Part shown: positions 32,383 through 43,926 of the stretch, in pieces
How the letters are laid out: the number at the start of each line of letters is the position of its first letter
How positions within the stretch are numbered: the stretch's first letter is position 1
Origin: Dendrocalamus latiflorus
Taxonomy: Eukaryota > Streptophyta > Magnoliopsida > Poales > Poaceae
NCBI GenBank assembly: GCA_017311315.1
Contig: CM029612.1
Coordinates: 21,464,731 to 21,528,730 of the forward strand
Length of the DNA stretch: 64,000 nt
Direction: 5' to 3'
Notes under the pieces: generated by a model
Database searches by the model: none
Told to the model about the DNA's origin: nothing
What the model saw: only the letters and a program-made list of their open reading frames with translations
Position numbers and translations under genes: made by a program

Positions 32383-32750
32383 CGACTACCACCGTGAGCT
32401 AGCGCGTCCGTTGTGATATCACAGTCGACTGTGTAACACACTCTTGTCATAAGTATTGTAAGAGTGTCTTCTGCAGTCTCACCATCATGCCACAAAGGTG
32501 GCGCTACTGCCTATCCATTGCCGGTGATATCTGGTTGCCATCCGATGCATCCAACTTGTTCCTCAACCTCGCCGAGTACCGCCGTCAGCTAGTACCTCCG
32601 TTGTGACACCACGATCGACTGCATAACACACTCTTGTCATAAGTATTGTAAGAGTGTCTTACGCAGTCTCACTGTCGTGCCACAAAGGTGGCGCTACCAC
32701 CGCCTCTCCATTATTGTCGGTGATATCCAGCCACCATCCGATGCGTCTAG
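32383..32750. repeat. Tandem duplication, 190-bp period
   Basis: Two diverged units, anchored by the shared phrase 'cacactcttgtcataag' at 32437 and 32627, each continue through 'gccacaaaggtggcgcta' and a 'ccatccgatgc' end. They lie in the captured or unique core of the CACTA. Confidence 0.9.
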
Positions 32751-33354
32751 CTTCTACTGTCTGCTAGGATATTTGCTTCTGATATATTCTTGCCGTATTA
32801 AAGAGTTGGTTTGTTATCTTGTTTCGTTATAATGGTGGATTCTAATCTTAATGGAAATAGAATGTGCTGCTGTGTTAATTTGCCACTGTATTTGCTTGTT
32901 TTCAAAGGGCATAGGTAACATTATTTCTTGAGGCTAGCCAAAAACAGAAATAATTTTAGGTATAGAGTGAACTATCACATACGGTTTTGTGGTATAAACC
33001 GCCTATGAAGGACTATCGCAGACGGTTCTATATACCAACCGTCTATGATACTCACTAATCACAGATGGTTGGTAACTAGAACCATCTGTGATGTGTGAGT
33101 ATCACAGACAGTTTTTGGTTCGAGCCATCTATAATAGTTTTCTTCACAGACAGTTCTAGTTACAAACCGTCTGTATTGTATTTATCACAGACGGTTCTAG
33201 TTACAAACAGTCTGAGTTGTGATTATTACAGACGGCTCACAAACCATCTATGATAACATCCGATTATCACTGACCCATAATTCAGACAGTTCAAAAAATC
33301 ATCTGTGATGATGGTTCCAAACCGTCTGTGATGACCCCTTTTGTAGTAGTGACC

Positions 33355-33995
33355 GTGTCAGCACCTCGGTGGAACACAAAGAGTGATGTGTCCGACTTGG
33401 CCTCCACAAAGCCAAGGGATAGGAGATGTGAGGCGAAGCGACTGTATCATGCATGAGGAGCTTGCTTCAAGCGGTAGAGAGCTTTGTTGAGCCGACAAAC
33501 ATGGTTGGATCGAGCAGGGTCAACAAATCCAGAGGGCTACACACAGTAGACAGTCTCAAATAGAGTGACATGCAGAAAAGCGTTCTTGATGTCAAGCTGA
33601 TGAATCAACCAGTCTCATGATAGTGCCAATGTGAGCATAGTGTGGATTGTAGCAGGTTTAACCACGGGACTAAAGGTCTCATCAAAATTAATGCCAGGGT
33701 GCTGTGTGAAACCACAAAGAACCCAACGAACCTTGTACTGATCAAGAGAACCATCTGAGAGAAATTTGTGCCAAAAAATACATTTTCCTATCACCACATT
33801 TAATCCAGGTGGACGTGGAATGAGGTCCCAGGTGTTGTTAGGTTGAAGAGTGTTGTATTCCTTAGTCATAGCGTGGTGCCAATTCGGATCAGCTAAGGCG
33901 TCCCAGTGTATTTTGGGCATAGGGTAGAGCACTATAGCTTGTAGATTGAGCCGTTGAACTGGAAGACGAAACCCTAACTTTCCGTGCATGACCAT
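33355..33995 (-). pseudogene. N-terminal reverse transcriptase segment of the old Copia
   Basis: Contains 'WHHAMTKEYNTLQPNNTWDLIPRP', 'KFLSDGSLDQYKVRWV', 'GINFDETFSPVVKPATI' and, near the CACTA junction, 'LFVFHRGADT' upstream of the YVDD part. Stops are scattered. It is the first half of the domain cut by the CACTA. Confidence 0.92.
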
Positions 33996-34019
33996 GTGAT
34001 GATCATTGGCTATTGGTGT

Positions 34020-35250
34020 AATAGGGACTACTATCAGTGGGCGGGAGACGGCACCGACTCCATTGGCATCAACCTAAGGTTTAGAGCCATCAGGGACAGC
34101 TGGGCTGGCGAAGTCACTCGTAGCGACAGATGAGAGCATGTGCGTCGAGGGCCACACACATTTGACGCTAGGTGAGCTGGCAGTCATCGTGTTGGGGGAG
34201 GTCCACCACGACAGGTTAACCATAATCAGTCGACCGCGGCCGATCGACCACAGCAGATGAACCACAGCAAGTCAACCATGGTTGGTGGACCACGGCCTAG
34301 TGTGGCGGGGCAAGCTAACAGGGGTCGGCACCACTGGGGCAAACATTGAGGCGTCAGTGCCACTAGGTGAGGACCAGCTGGCAATGGCCAGTGAGGGCCA
34401 ACCGACGCTTGGAGGGAATCTGCTCGTACCTGGTCCTGCAACAACTTGTGATCCAATTGGCAAAGGTGAAGTGCTATAATCAGATAAAAATCAAGGTTAT
34501 AGGGAGGCACAGGAGAAGCTTCGGCAAAGGGGAAGGAGGACTCATCAAAAGAGACATGGCAGGAGATGATGATTCTATTGGACAAGAGATCAAGACACCG
34601 ATAACCTTCGTGGCCAGATGGATAGCCAAGGAAGACACACAAGGAGGAACGCAGTGAAAGTTTGGTTGGAGCCGTGGAGGTTAGGTTGGGGTAGAATTTG
34701 CATCCGAAGACATGAATATGCGAGTAGGAGGGGCAACACTGTCAAGGGCAAAGAAGGGAGTAGAAAAATTAAGAGTTTTGATGGGGTGGCGATTAAGGAG
34801 ATAGGTGGCAGCGTGGAGGGCTTGCACCCAAAAAGTGAGAGGGGGGCTAGCCTGAAACATGAGCAATCACATGATGTCATTTGTTGTGCGAATGATGCGT
34901 TCAACTCTCCCATTTTGCTAATAAGTATAGGGACATGCATGCGGATTGCAATGCCATGGGTAAGGAAGAATGTGCAAGTAGTGGAATTATCAAACTCACG
35001 ACCGTTGTCACACTAAACATTCTTTATGGTGGCACCGAACTGGGTGCGAACATACGTGACAAAATGAGAAATGTGAGTAAAGGTATCAGACTTAAGATGT
35101 AAAGGAAATGTCTATACAAAGTGGAAGCAGTCATCAAGAATAACAAGATAATATTTGTAACCGAACACAATGGCGACAGGAGAGGTCCAAAGATCATAAT
35201 GTACTAAATCAAAAATATGACTAGCCCGAGAGGTGGAAGTGCTGAACGGC
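34020..35250 (-). pseudogene. Integrase and linker region of the old Copia
   Basis: Fragments in three frames. 'SPLTFWVQALHAATYLLNRHP' type sequence near 34681-34866 and 'VFLGYPSGHEGYRCLDL' at 34226-34642 are the integrase C-terminal part. The Pro/Ser-rich linker to reverse transcriptase follows. Frequent frameshifts make the catalytic D,D,E residues hard to follow. 34200-34320 holds several CCATGGTTG/ACCACGG words like those in the LTRs. Confidence 0.8.
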
Positions 35251-35673
35251 AAACGCACGTGGCGGCCAAGCTGACATGTGTGACAAAGGCGTTCGAACGC
35301 AATTTTATTACATGGAAAAACACTAGAACTAGTGAGCTTAGACATAGCTTCATGATCAAGGTGCCCAAGACAACGGCGCAACAATGTGGAGGAGGTGGTG
35401 GCAAGAGCATGTGGGCTAGCAGAGGACTGGTGAAACGGATATAAGTCCCCCGTGACGAATATGACGCAAAGAGAGGGGGCTATGGGTGGTGGGGAACAAC
35501 AGCAAGCCGGTGGAGGTAACAGGCAGCATTGACCCATTACTGACAATGATGCTAGAAGGAGTAGACATGGAGGGGGTGAAAAGTAAAGAGAGTACTGCGT
35601 CTGAAGTTATGTGCAAAGACGTACCCGAATCCATATACCACTTGGTAGTGGAGGGAGGCGATGTAAGCGCCAT
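35251..35673 (-). pseudogene. Protease and pre-integrase region of the old Copia
   Basis: 'WYMDSGTSLHITSDA' is the retroviral-type aspartic protease active site (DSG). 'CLGHLDHEAMSKLTSS' and 'CHTCQLGRHVRLPF' form the pre-integrase zinc-binding block (HHCC). Order is as expected for Copia; at least one frame change separates the two. Confidence 0.9.
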
Positions 35674-36160
35674 TGTATAGAAAGCGTAGGTGAGGTGTTG
35701 TTGGTCCTAGGAGCCAGCACCAGATATGGGGTCCACGATGCCGACTAGGGTGCCTAACGAGGGCCGCCAAAGTCGGTGATGTTTCCAGGAGGAGCTAGTG
35801 CACTAAACTGGACACTGGGATGGTTAGGAGGGGGTGCGACAGTGCGAGCATGGGGTGATAAGCATGACGGTGGAGTTGGGGCATTGGGCTGGGGATTGAG
35901 GACGCTATCGGCGTGGTGTGGCCACACTTGGACAGTCCTAGTCCATGGGTTAAAAAAGGATGGCCACCCTATCTGTCGGCTTTGTTGGCCACATGGCCGC
36001 CTTCGCCAGCATTGGTGGTGGGTGCCCCGCTGGTCTAGCACGAGTTGTTGTTCCCACTGTTGCTACTGGTGCCCTTGTTTTGGTGATGGTTACGCCTGTT
36101 GTTCTTCCCGTAGCCACCGTTCCTTCTACCACCCCTGCCTGGGCTTGGAGGGCGAGAGCC

Positions 36161-36973
36161 CTACTGTCCAGCAGAGAGGAAAACGGAGGACGACGTGGCT
36201 GGTCTAGAGTTCTTGGTGATCTCTTTGAGAAGAAGATGTGAATGAGTCTGCACAAACGTAGGAATTAGCTGTTGCATCTTGAGTATTGGCACCATATGAG
36301 AGAACTTCTCGTTGAGGTCATGAAGGATGGACAACACGAGTGTCCGGTCAAACATAGGTTCGCCAAGATCACCAAGACCATCTGCCATACTCTTGAGTTT
36401 GCGGCAAAAATCAGAGATTGATAAATCACCTTGAATGAAGTTGCGGAATTCTGCCTCCATGTACAGAGCACGGGTCTCCTTCTTGCCAAGGAATTGGTGC
36501 TTGAGGTTCATCCACACGATGTGGGCAGTAGTGGTAGGGGACATGACGATCTTTAAGACATTGACCGCAATGGTACCATAAAGCCAAGACAAGACCACAC
36601 ATTCTATGCATACCTAATCCACCTGATCGGGAAGGGAGCATCATCAGAGAGGACGCGGTCTATCAAGGCATAATTGCCGAGCATGACGAGGAAGAGGCCA
36701 CACCACTTTCTGTAGTTAGCGGAGATGAAGTCAAGGGTGACTGGGATGAGGGCCTTAGTGTTGAGGATGCCAACAGCTTGGGCGTAAAGAGCTCCGATGG
36801 CGTAGTCCAATTGGTTGGCAACGCCGTGAACGAGATCGGCAGCCCAGAACTGCTAGCGTTCGGCAACAATCACAGTGAGCAGTAGTGGCATCAGTCTGAG
36901 CTGCATGGGTGGCTAAAGCAGCCTTCTCGGCCTGAGCCACCTGGTCGGTAGAGAGGTCGGTGGAGCCAGTCAT
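36161..36973 (-). pseudogene. Gag of the old Copia
   Basis: 'MTGSTDLSTDQVAQAE' near 36973 looks like the start. 'TLDFISANYRKWCGLFLVMLG' and 'IVWMNLKHQFLGKKETRALY' followed by 'LSISDFCRKLKSMADGLGDLG' are the Copia gag (UBN2 type) core. A frame change lies between the halves. Downstream, 35680-36160 is Gly/Thr-rich with no intact zinc knuckle. Confidence 0.88.
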
Positions 36974-37056
36974 AGGAGAGAGAGAGGGATAGATCGTCCA
37001 AAAGATGGAGGTTGACGGCTAGGGTTTGTGGAAACGTGCGGTGGCAGGAGCGTTCG

Positions 37057-37068
37057 CATTTGATACCA
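37057..37068 (-). other. Primer-binding site of the old Copia
   Basis: Minus-strand TGGTATCAAATG directly beside the 5' LTR; the first eight bases match the initiator tRNA primer site and the rest has diverged. Confidence 0.8.
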
Positions 37069-37342
37069 TGAAAGTGTGTAGTATTTTAGAGAAATCACAC
37101 AATGACTTGATTAATGAATCAATGGTTACATATATAGGCATCTTCCTTCTATACCTGAACAACCGATTTACAGAAACAATACCTGGGAGATAAGGAAGGA
37201 AGAGACCTGAGAGGATACACGTGATTTGTGAGATAAGGAAGGAAGAGACCTGAGAAGATACACGTGATCTATGGTACATAACAACCATGGGAGGTCATGG
37301 TCGACGCAACATGGTCGATGGCCGTATGTAGGTATCTAATGG
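37069..37342 (-). repeat. 5' LTR of the old Copia
   Basis: About 274 bp, aligned throughout with 29820-30106 but with many substitutions and small deletions. The expected terminal CA has become TG at 37341-37342. Confidence 0.85.
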
Positions 37343-37347
37343 TGAGG

Positions 37348-38500
37348 AATCCACGACGTCGCCATGTTGAAGACGTGCGACCTGTTGGGTGGTGAGAATG
37401 CGATGGCCATGGGTGCCATCATGGTCGAGGATGTTGGCCAGAGATTTCAAAATCACACACTAGACACTATCGAACAGACGCACCGGAGGATGGAGCAGAG
37501 AGACTCTGTTTTGCGGTGTCAATACTACACCTTTTCTTGGTTTCTATTGCTTGCTGAATGTTGCCAGACCGGCTATAGTATTCTGAAGCTTATTTGACTA
37601 GATGCAAAATGCACACTCCAGACTAACTAACTAGCCTAGTTCCTATGCCACTTACTTCCTAAAGACTCGGCCATATCCCAAACTAGTAGGATCATGGACC
37701 AGAGCACAAAACACAATGCCACCGTAGACAAACTCACAACATCACACATGGACTGAAAACTCCGAACCATACTTTGAAACCTCAGAACCAAAAGTTCTGA
37801 ATATTCAGCAGGTACTGGACTTCAATCCAAAATCTAAACCCAACAGAGACACATCCTCAGTTACAGACAACTACAAAATAACAAGATTAGCACTAACATA
37901 GGACTCCCATATGATCACGATGAGCAGCTTGGTTTGTCCTTCCACCAGCGCATTGTGACTTCGAGTGCCTCTTCGTTGAGCTTGGGCATGTCATAGGAAG
38001 GCGCATTGGACACGTTGGTGCTGCTACTACAACTACCAACGCCGGCACCGGGGATAGCGCATGTTGGTGGGATCTTGATGTGAGATTGCAAGACAGTAGA
38101 ATAGGAAAGAAGACGGAGGTGTTGTTGTGAGAGATTATGTACAAGGTCTAGTATATATTTGTAATAAACATTTAACACTTTGTTTGAGTTGAGTTTGTGT
38201 TTTATAAAAGTTTTAGAAAATTTAGATTTCAAGTTGTTATCAGTGTTCTCGGTGCGACCGATCAGTGGGACCGCTGGGAGGAAGCGGTCAAACCCTTGGG
38301 ATGGTATATGAGCATATTTTGGAGCTAAGCTCATGTGGTCTGACTGGACATGTGAGTGATCCAACTGGATGTGAGTGGCTGGTGTGTCCAACATTGAGAA
38401 TACGGTCACACTTGTTGGCCGGTCAGACCAGCCAGTTGCGGACAGTCTGACCAGGGAGTTCCGACAGGCCTGAGGAGAGTGGTCAGACCATAAAGTTTTC
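37348..38500. other. Intergenic; possible relict repeat
   Basis: No gene recognised. 38240-38500 has several 'ggtcagacc' and 'gtctgacc' words, a signature shared with the LTR at 58733-60491, and may be a very old LTR remnant. The open frame 37915-38409 (minus) matches nothing I know. Confidence 0.35.
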
Positions 38501-38790
38501 AGGTTTTTGAGTTTGAAGTTTCAAATAGGTTTTAAGGCATTTCATTAAAATGTTTCAAAAATGTTTCTGATTTCGACTTTGAAGTTTCAAGTAGATTTCA
38601 ACGCATTTCTTGAAAAGCTTCATAAAGATTTCAGGTTTCAAGTTTAATATTTCAAGTAGGTTTTAGCGTATTTCATGAAAGTTTCATAAAGGTTTCAATG
38701 CTTTTTATGAAGGTTCAAAAAGTTTTAAAGTAAGTTTCATAAAAGAACTATAGGTTTTATAAGTCTCAGATGCTTTCAAGGAAGTTTCAA
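38501..38790. repeat. Degenerate tandem repeat, 'tttcaagtaggttt' type
   Basis: At least four diverged units, each with a 'gtttcaagtag(a/g)tttcaacgc' core and an 'atttcatgaaa' end, spaced roughly 60-70 bp apart. Not coding. Confidence 0.65.
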
Positions 38791-41161
38791 TTATTTCATT
38801 TTTGTTTAAGCAATGTCATATAGTTTTAGCAAAGTTTCAAAATAAATTTAGAAAAATAGAAAGAAATGGGCGAAACGTCGATGATATCCAAGGTTAAGGT
38901 GGGTTTCATGGAAGTTTTTAAAAATGAGCGAGTTTCAAAAAATTTCAACCAAGTCAGAGCCATCAGATTCTTTGAAAATTGTCTAGAACCTTCCAAGGCC
39001 CAACCATTTGAACCCAACTTTTTGGAACCTTCTAGAAGCTTCCCAATGAGTGGCAGCATGTAGATTAGGGCCAATCCATATAAATCAAATCAAGAGGCAA
39101 GAAGATTAAGATGGAATTAGAGCACCAAATCCGCCAACAAATCAATGGCATCATGTGTCGACCATTGCAAAATTGAGGTAAAACAATAAAGGAAACTAGG
39201 GAAGGAGGAGAAGAACATATGAAACAACTGACAGTGCGTGGATGAACAAGACGATGAGGTGAACTGACCTTGGAGCAATATAAATAGGAGTCACAAATGC
39301 ACACTTTCACCACGAGCCATTCTCATGCATCTACACAAACACACATTCACACAAGAGGAGAAGCTCTGCTCAGTTCTTCCATGGCAGGGGAGAGAGAAAT
39401 GGAGGAAGATGAGGGATTTGGGAATTTTTCACCAAAGCCCTTGAATTAGCAATTGGGGGGGGGGGGGTAAAATTGGTGTTTCCCAAGCTGTAGGGAGGGG
39501 GGCTACGGTCGGCGATAGCGAGATCGTCGGCTGCTGCAGTGATTTGAGGCAGCGGTAGCATGGTGATGCGCTGGTAGGAGAGAAAAAAGGAGAATGAGAG
39601 TAGGGGGAGAGAAGGGAGAGGCCCTAGAGGTGGTGATGCAGCAATAAAGGGAGAAGTAGTCAGATGAGAGAGAAACGGAGGATTAGAGCCGCCATGGAGG
39701 AGGAGAGGCAGTAGTGAATGAAGGAGAACGGGTAGGCTACGCTAGCTACAATATTTGATTTTCTACCGCGTTCAACCAGAAAACATGCGTGTAAGGGAGT
39801 CATGGATAGTTACCACTAGATGCACTACGCAACGGAAGAAGAGTTGGAGCAACCCAGTCCAACGTAGATGCGCGTTGATGAAGAGGCAGTCGATCGTTTC
39901 ACGAATTGAATGTCTCCTCCTCGCGTCCTAGCAATAACCTTGTGCTTCTCGCCGATCAGCACAGCAGCAACAGCAGCGGCGCCTCCACGGAGTCCACACG
40001 TTCAGGATACAGCCGAGGGGAGGTGGCGGCTAGGGTTTTCAGCATAGTAGTCTATATTACCTGCAGCCCCGCCTCCACATATTTATAGAGTATGCTAATG
40101 GACTTCCATGTTGTAGGCCCATTAGAACCCTAATTCCATATGGATCAATATCCCTTTTAGCCTATAAAACCGAATTGTTTATGATTGCCTCTTGGGCACA
40201 TCACTAATAGTGAATGAGATGAAGAAAGGAAGGAAAGAGAGATGATGATCCAACGGTGAGATACTATTATAGATGATTGTGAGTGAAAGCTGCAGCATTC
40301 GTTAGTTTTCCTCAAAATTTTAAGGTCTGGTAGGTACGAGCGAGCAATGTAGCATGGGCGCGGCTTGCTCATAACAATTTGCCGAACTATTCTTAAGGAA
40401 TAGCTTCATGCACTAAATCTACCTAGGGATACTATACTCCAAGGCGATTACCAAATTTACCATGACATAAAATGGGCTACACTTGGGCCATGTCTCAACT
40501 TGGCCGAGTTTATATAGTAGCTCATGCAAACTTCTATATATGTCAATGTGTGACCCAGATTTCTGACCTCCCAACCATCGTACTAGCTAGGTCCACGGCT
40601 CCTTGATTATTTACTGTCAAGAATGATATCTCAGTAAGTCTACTACCACAAATCGAGCTTAGAGATTAATGGAACCAGATTACACCCACAGATCAACCAC
40701 ACAGTTCACCCAAGAACGGGACCAAAATTTGCAGTAATGGACAAAGCAAGCAACGACGAAATGAGAATAAGGGACCCCAAAATAAAGTCAAATATATATG
40801 CGCATGCATGAGGTCCATATAAATCAATTATTAATCCACTCTTTATTTAACCATGCATGACCGATCTCTCTCTGTAGTCTGTACCACCATTACCTGTACT
40901 TTACATGTGTAGCAAAACACTTATAGTTTAATTGTCACACGATTAAATTAAATCTGCTCAACACCAAAATAAAAAATAAAGAGAGAAAAATTAAGCAACA
41001 AAATATGAAACCCTAGTAGTAGTAATGTAATACTTGCAGTAGTAGTATCTTGGTAGTCAGGCTCAGCCTGTATCCATCCTTGTCTTGCCGGTAGACATGA
41101 GCTTATAGTTTTGCAGTGAATATTAACTGTTGCTGCTTTCGTTGGTTTGTTGGTTGACGCA
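38791..41161. other. Intergenic spacer downstream of the MYB gene
   Basis: No intact gene. A TATA-like ATATAAATA at 39277-39285 followed about 100 bases later by a short frame looks like a relict LTR promoter. On the minus strand CTATAAATA at 40081-40089 may be another. A run of about 15 G lies at 39455-39469. 40400-41161 is AT-rich and includes the probable 3' UTR of the MYB gene. Confidence 0.4.
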
Positions 41162-42430
41162 TTAGCACCAGTTGCTTAGGCCATGGACGTTGAATTGCAC
41201 CGCGTCGTCGTCGTCCTTGCCGCCGCCGTAGATGCACTGTCCCTGCAGGGCGCCTTGGGTCGCGGCGGCCTGGAAGGCGCCTTCGAAGTAGTCGGACCAC
41301 CTGAGCTCGTCCAGCGCGCCGGCGTAGTGGTCGACGTGGCCGGAGACGGCGTCGGTGGTGTTGTTCGGCCCGAGCTCCAGCCACGGTAGGTTGGCGCCGG
41401 CGATGTTATTGCACTGCTCGACGTCGGCCGCGGCGGGGCTCAGGCCGGCCATCGAGGTCAGCGCGCTGGAGCTCGTCGCCGACGGGACGACCGGTGCTGG
41501 GATGGCGCCGCAGTACTGCAGCGCGTCCAACTCGAAGGAGCAGCGCGCCTGCAGGCTCGGTGCCTGGTAGCCCGACAGCGACGACGGCATCCCGTTGCCG
41601 GCGAAGGCGATCGGCAAGTCCGGCGGCATCTTCAGACCGTCCAGCATTGGCTCCACCTCCACGAGCAGCGCCTGGACGGGCGTCGTCGTTGGGACGAGCT
41701 CCGCGTCGCTGAACACGACTCGGCAGGCACTCGTCATCGTGGCCGCAGCGCCTCTGCAGGCGCTGGCGGCCTCGGGGAGCGGCTTGTGGGTGGCGGGGTC
41801 GATGCCGCGTTCCCTGAGCTTCTTCTTGATGTACGAGTTCCAGAAGTTCTTGACCTCATTGTCCGTCCGACCGGGCAGCTGCGCAGCAATCTGAGACCAC
41901 CTGATGATGAGCAAACAATTCTTACTTCACCATTGTCATCTACCAAGTACCAATCAACTACAAAGGGCATATATCTGCATTTGGAATCGATGGAGAGAGA
42001 GAGAAGATAGTTAGGTAGTTAACATACTTGTTTCCTAGCATGGAATGGAGGCGTATGATGAGGTCCTCCTCCTCCAGCGAGAATGTGCCCCTCTTGAGGT
42101 CTGGCCTCAGGTAATTTATCCACCTCAGCCTGCAGCTTTTGCCGCACCTCTCAAGGCCTAATTCAACCAGCCAACAATGCACCAATTTCAATTAGCCAAG
42201 ATCGAGCGAGTAGCCTATTGAATAAACTACACAGTTGCTCTTAATTTCTTGGATAATAAGCAGGAGTATTGCACCGTACATATGCATGCCATACCTGCAA
42301 GCTTAGGCACGGAGCTCCAGCATCCGTGGCCGTACTTGGCAATGTGGTTCTTGAGCTTCTCGTCCTCCGCGGGGGACCAGAGCCCTCTCCTCAGCCTCTT
42401 CTTGTGGCAGCACGACTGCTGCTTCGCCAT
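41162..42430 (-). CDS. R2R3-MYB transcription factor, three exons, 334 aa
   Basis: Exons on the minus strand: 42295-42430, 42028-42157 and 41162-41900, joined at GT-AG introns to 1005 bases with a single stop. Nuclear DNA-binding activator or repressor. R2 (about residues 14-64) has Trp 18, 38 and 58. R3 (about 67-115) has Phe 71 then Trp 90 and 109, the plant R2R3 pattern; the recognition helices read 'LERCGKSCRLRWINYLRPDL' and 'LPGRTDNEVKNFWNSYIKKK'. 'SCCHKKRLRRGLWSPAEDEK' and 'RGIDPATHKPL' resemble the MYB61/MYB86/MYB50 group, tied in other plants to secondary walls, stomata and carbon allocation; that placement is from memory of the family. The tail (about 215 residues) is Ala/Pro-rich and acidic, with no repression motif seen. 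Start: the only ATG just before the conserved block. It appears intact. Confidence 0.95.
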
Positions 42431-43632
42431 GCCGAGCTCTTTAACAACGACGGACGGCCTTGACCTGCCGTCCACCGAAACGTACAGCCGCGCGCGAGGA
42501 TGGAAAACGGCCGGAGACGACGGTGGCAGGGAGCGAGGAGAGGGAGAGGAGGAGGCATAAAAGGAAGGGAGAGGAGCTAGGTGAAGCAAGCTAGCTGGGG
42601 GTGGTCGCTCTCAGGTAGGTGCCGGTACAACGCAGCGTGGGAGTGCCCTCCGGGGATGGCGGTCCTCCTTCCCTTTAGCGGTACAGCCTCTGCTCGCCAA
42701 CCCTTTGCTATTGCACGGTTGCACAGCTTTGCTGGAGTGTACTGCTGGCTAGCTAAGCCCGGGGAAATTAATAAAGTTGGTCATGAATCATGATAAGGCA
42801 ATCTTAATCTGTGCATGCTTATAGGCCTCTCGTAACTGTCCACACAGCTGTGGTGGGGCAGCTGACCTCTCTTTTAATTTCCACCCTTGTACTCTCTTCC
42901 TTCCTTGCTTTTTTTTTTTGTGGTTTAGTTTCTCTTGCTTAATTACTATACCTAGCTAGCTTGAATCTTTGCACGAATGACATGTGTGAAAGGTTAATGA
43001 TGAATGGTAATCTAGAATTTTGTTGGTATCGTCTGATTTTTTTTATGATATGTCATCTTATAGCATTATGGTCACTGAACGTCATCTTGACATATAAGTC
43101 CAGACCTACATTGTCATCTTTAGTTCCACTTCCTCATAGTGAGGGATTTTACACTTGTCCAGTAGCATGTAAGGAATTCTATCTCCTAATCTTGCAGTGA
43201 GTGTGGTACCATGAACAATATTCTTTTTATGTACTTTGCAAACACCTTTTCCACCTTCCATCATTCATTGAATAAGTGGGAATATTGTTGAGAAGTGGGG
43301 TCAAGTGCAAAACATTTCACCCTTCATGTGTGATTTTGGCAGGAGTACTAGGCAGCACGTGCTCCATCGTTTATGGTTGTTTTTAATCTTTTTCCAAGCA
43401 AAGTTACCGACCTTCTGGGGAAAAGGATTGATCGGAAAAGGTATCATAAGCCCTGCATGCCCCTACTGGCCACTGCCACTGCGTGTTAGTAAAGAGAGTG
43501 AGCTAGAGACTTCGCTAGGGATCACATCATCACCGTGTGCCAATAGTGAACACCTCTGCTTAGGAGCAACAACAGTACGACACAACCAAAAGCACTTCTT
43601 GCTTTTCTGGCTGTAGGTAGATAGCCAGTTAG
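42431..43632. other. MYB promoter side and intergenic spacer
   Basis: 42431-42600 is GC/CT-rich and is the probable 5' UTR of the MYB gene, with a weak TATA-like element. 42800-43632 is AT-rich host sequence with no gene, only short open frames of no known family. Confidence 0.4.
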
Positions 43633-43760
43633 GGACGGAGCTTCCCTGTCCCCTGCGTGCTCCCTCTCAATCTGAAGCGTTCGCTGCTGATCCAACAGCC
43701 TATATCACAAGTTTTTATGTTTTCACTATTTATCCATTTTTACCTGAAATTTAAAAACAA

Positions 43761-43850
43761 AAATAGGTTAATCCATCATAAATAATTAAAAAATACAGAA
43801 AAAAATATTTTTTCTGTATTTTTAATTATTTATGATGGATTAACCTATTT
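43761..43850. repeat. Near-perfect palindrome 1 of the MITE
   Basis: An approximately 90-bp palindrome centred near 43805, arms containing GGTTAATCCATCATAAATAA and its complement. Confidence 0.93.
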
Positions 43851-43858
43851 TTATTTTT

Positions 43859-43926
43859 ATCCATCATAAATAATTAAAAAATACAGAAAAAATATTTTTT
43901 CTGTATTTTTAATTATTTATGATGGA
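43859..43926. repeat. Near-perfect palindrome 2 of the MITE
   Basis: An approximately 68-bp palindrome centred near 43893, built from the same arm sequence as palindrome 1, so the two are also a direct duplication. Confidence 0.93.

Larger units (their letters stand above)
31081..33351. mobile_element. Non-autonomous CACTA inserted in the old Copia, 2.27 kb
   Basis: It starts CACTACTACAAAAC and ends CCTTTTGTAGTAGTG. The triplet ACC is duplicated on both sides (31078-31080 and 33352-33354). Removing one copy returns the Copia reverse transcriptase reading frame across the junction, confirming the edges. Subterminal hairpin arrays lie at 31105-31385, 32055-32200 and 32985-33330. The interior has a 127-codon minus-strand open frame, a 190-bp tandem duplication, and a right half similar to that of the CACTA at 19848. 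No transposase gene. Confidence 0.95.
29820..37342 (-). mobile_element. Old Copia retrotransposon, split by a CACTA insertion
   Basis: Two similar LTRs (29820-30106 and 37069-37342) begin TGAAAG and carry the same word order, but with many differences, so the insertion is old. The flanking 5-mers GTAAG (29815-29819) and GTGAG (37343-37347) differ at one base and are a likely decayed target duplication. Minus-strand gag, protease, integrase, reverse transcriptase and RNase H occur in Copia order with many stops and frameshifts. A 2.27-kb CACTA (31081-33351) sits within the reverse transcriptase. Gag and pre-integrase segments resemble those of the Copia at 45458-57475. Confidence 0.92.

Noticed and set aside
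32480..32520. Phrase resembling part of an H3 coding sequence ('caccatcatgcc') in the second CACTA
   Set aside because: Only a dozen bases match and the flanks do not align with H3; likely chance.
37915..38409. 164-codon minus-strand frame
   Set aside because: No recognisable domain and no splice or promoter context; composition like neighbouring spacer.
41183..42010. Plus-strand frames across the MYB gene
   Set aside because: Antisense shadows of the GC-rich MYB exons; the minus strand has the conserved domain and correct splice sites.
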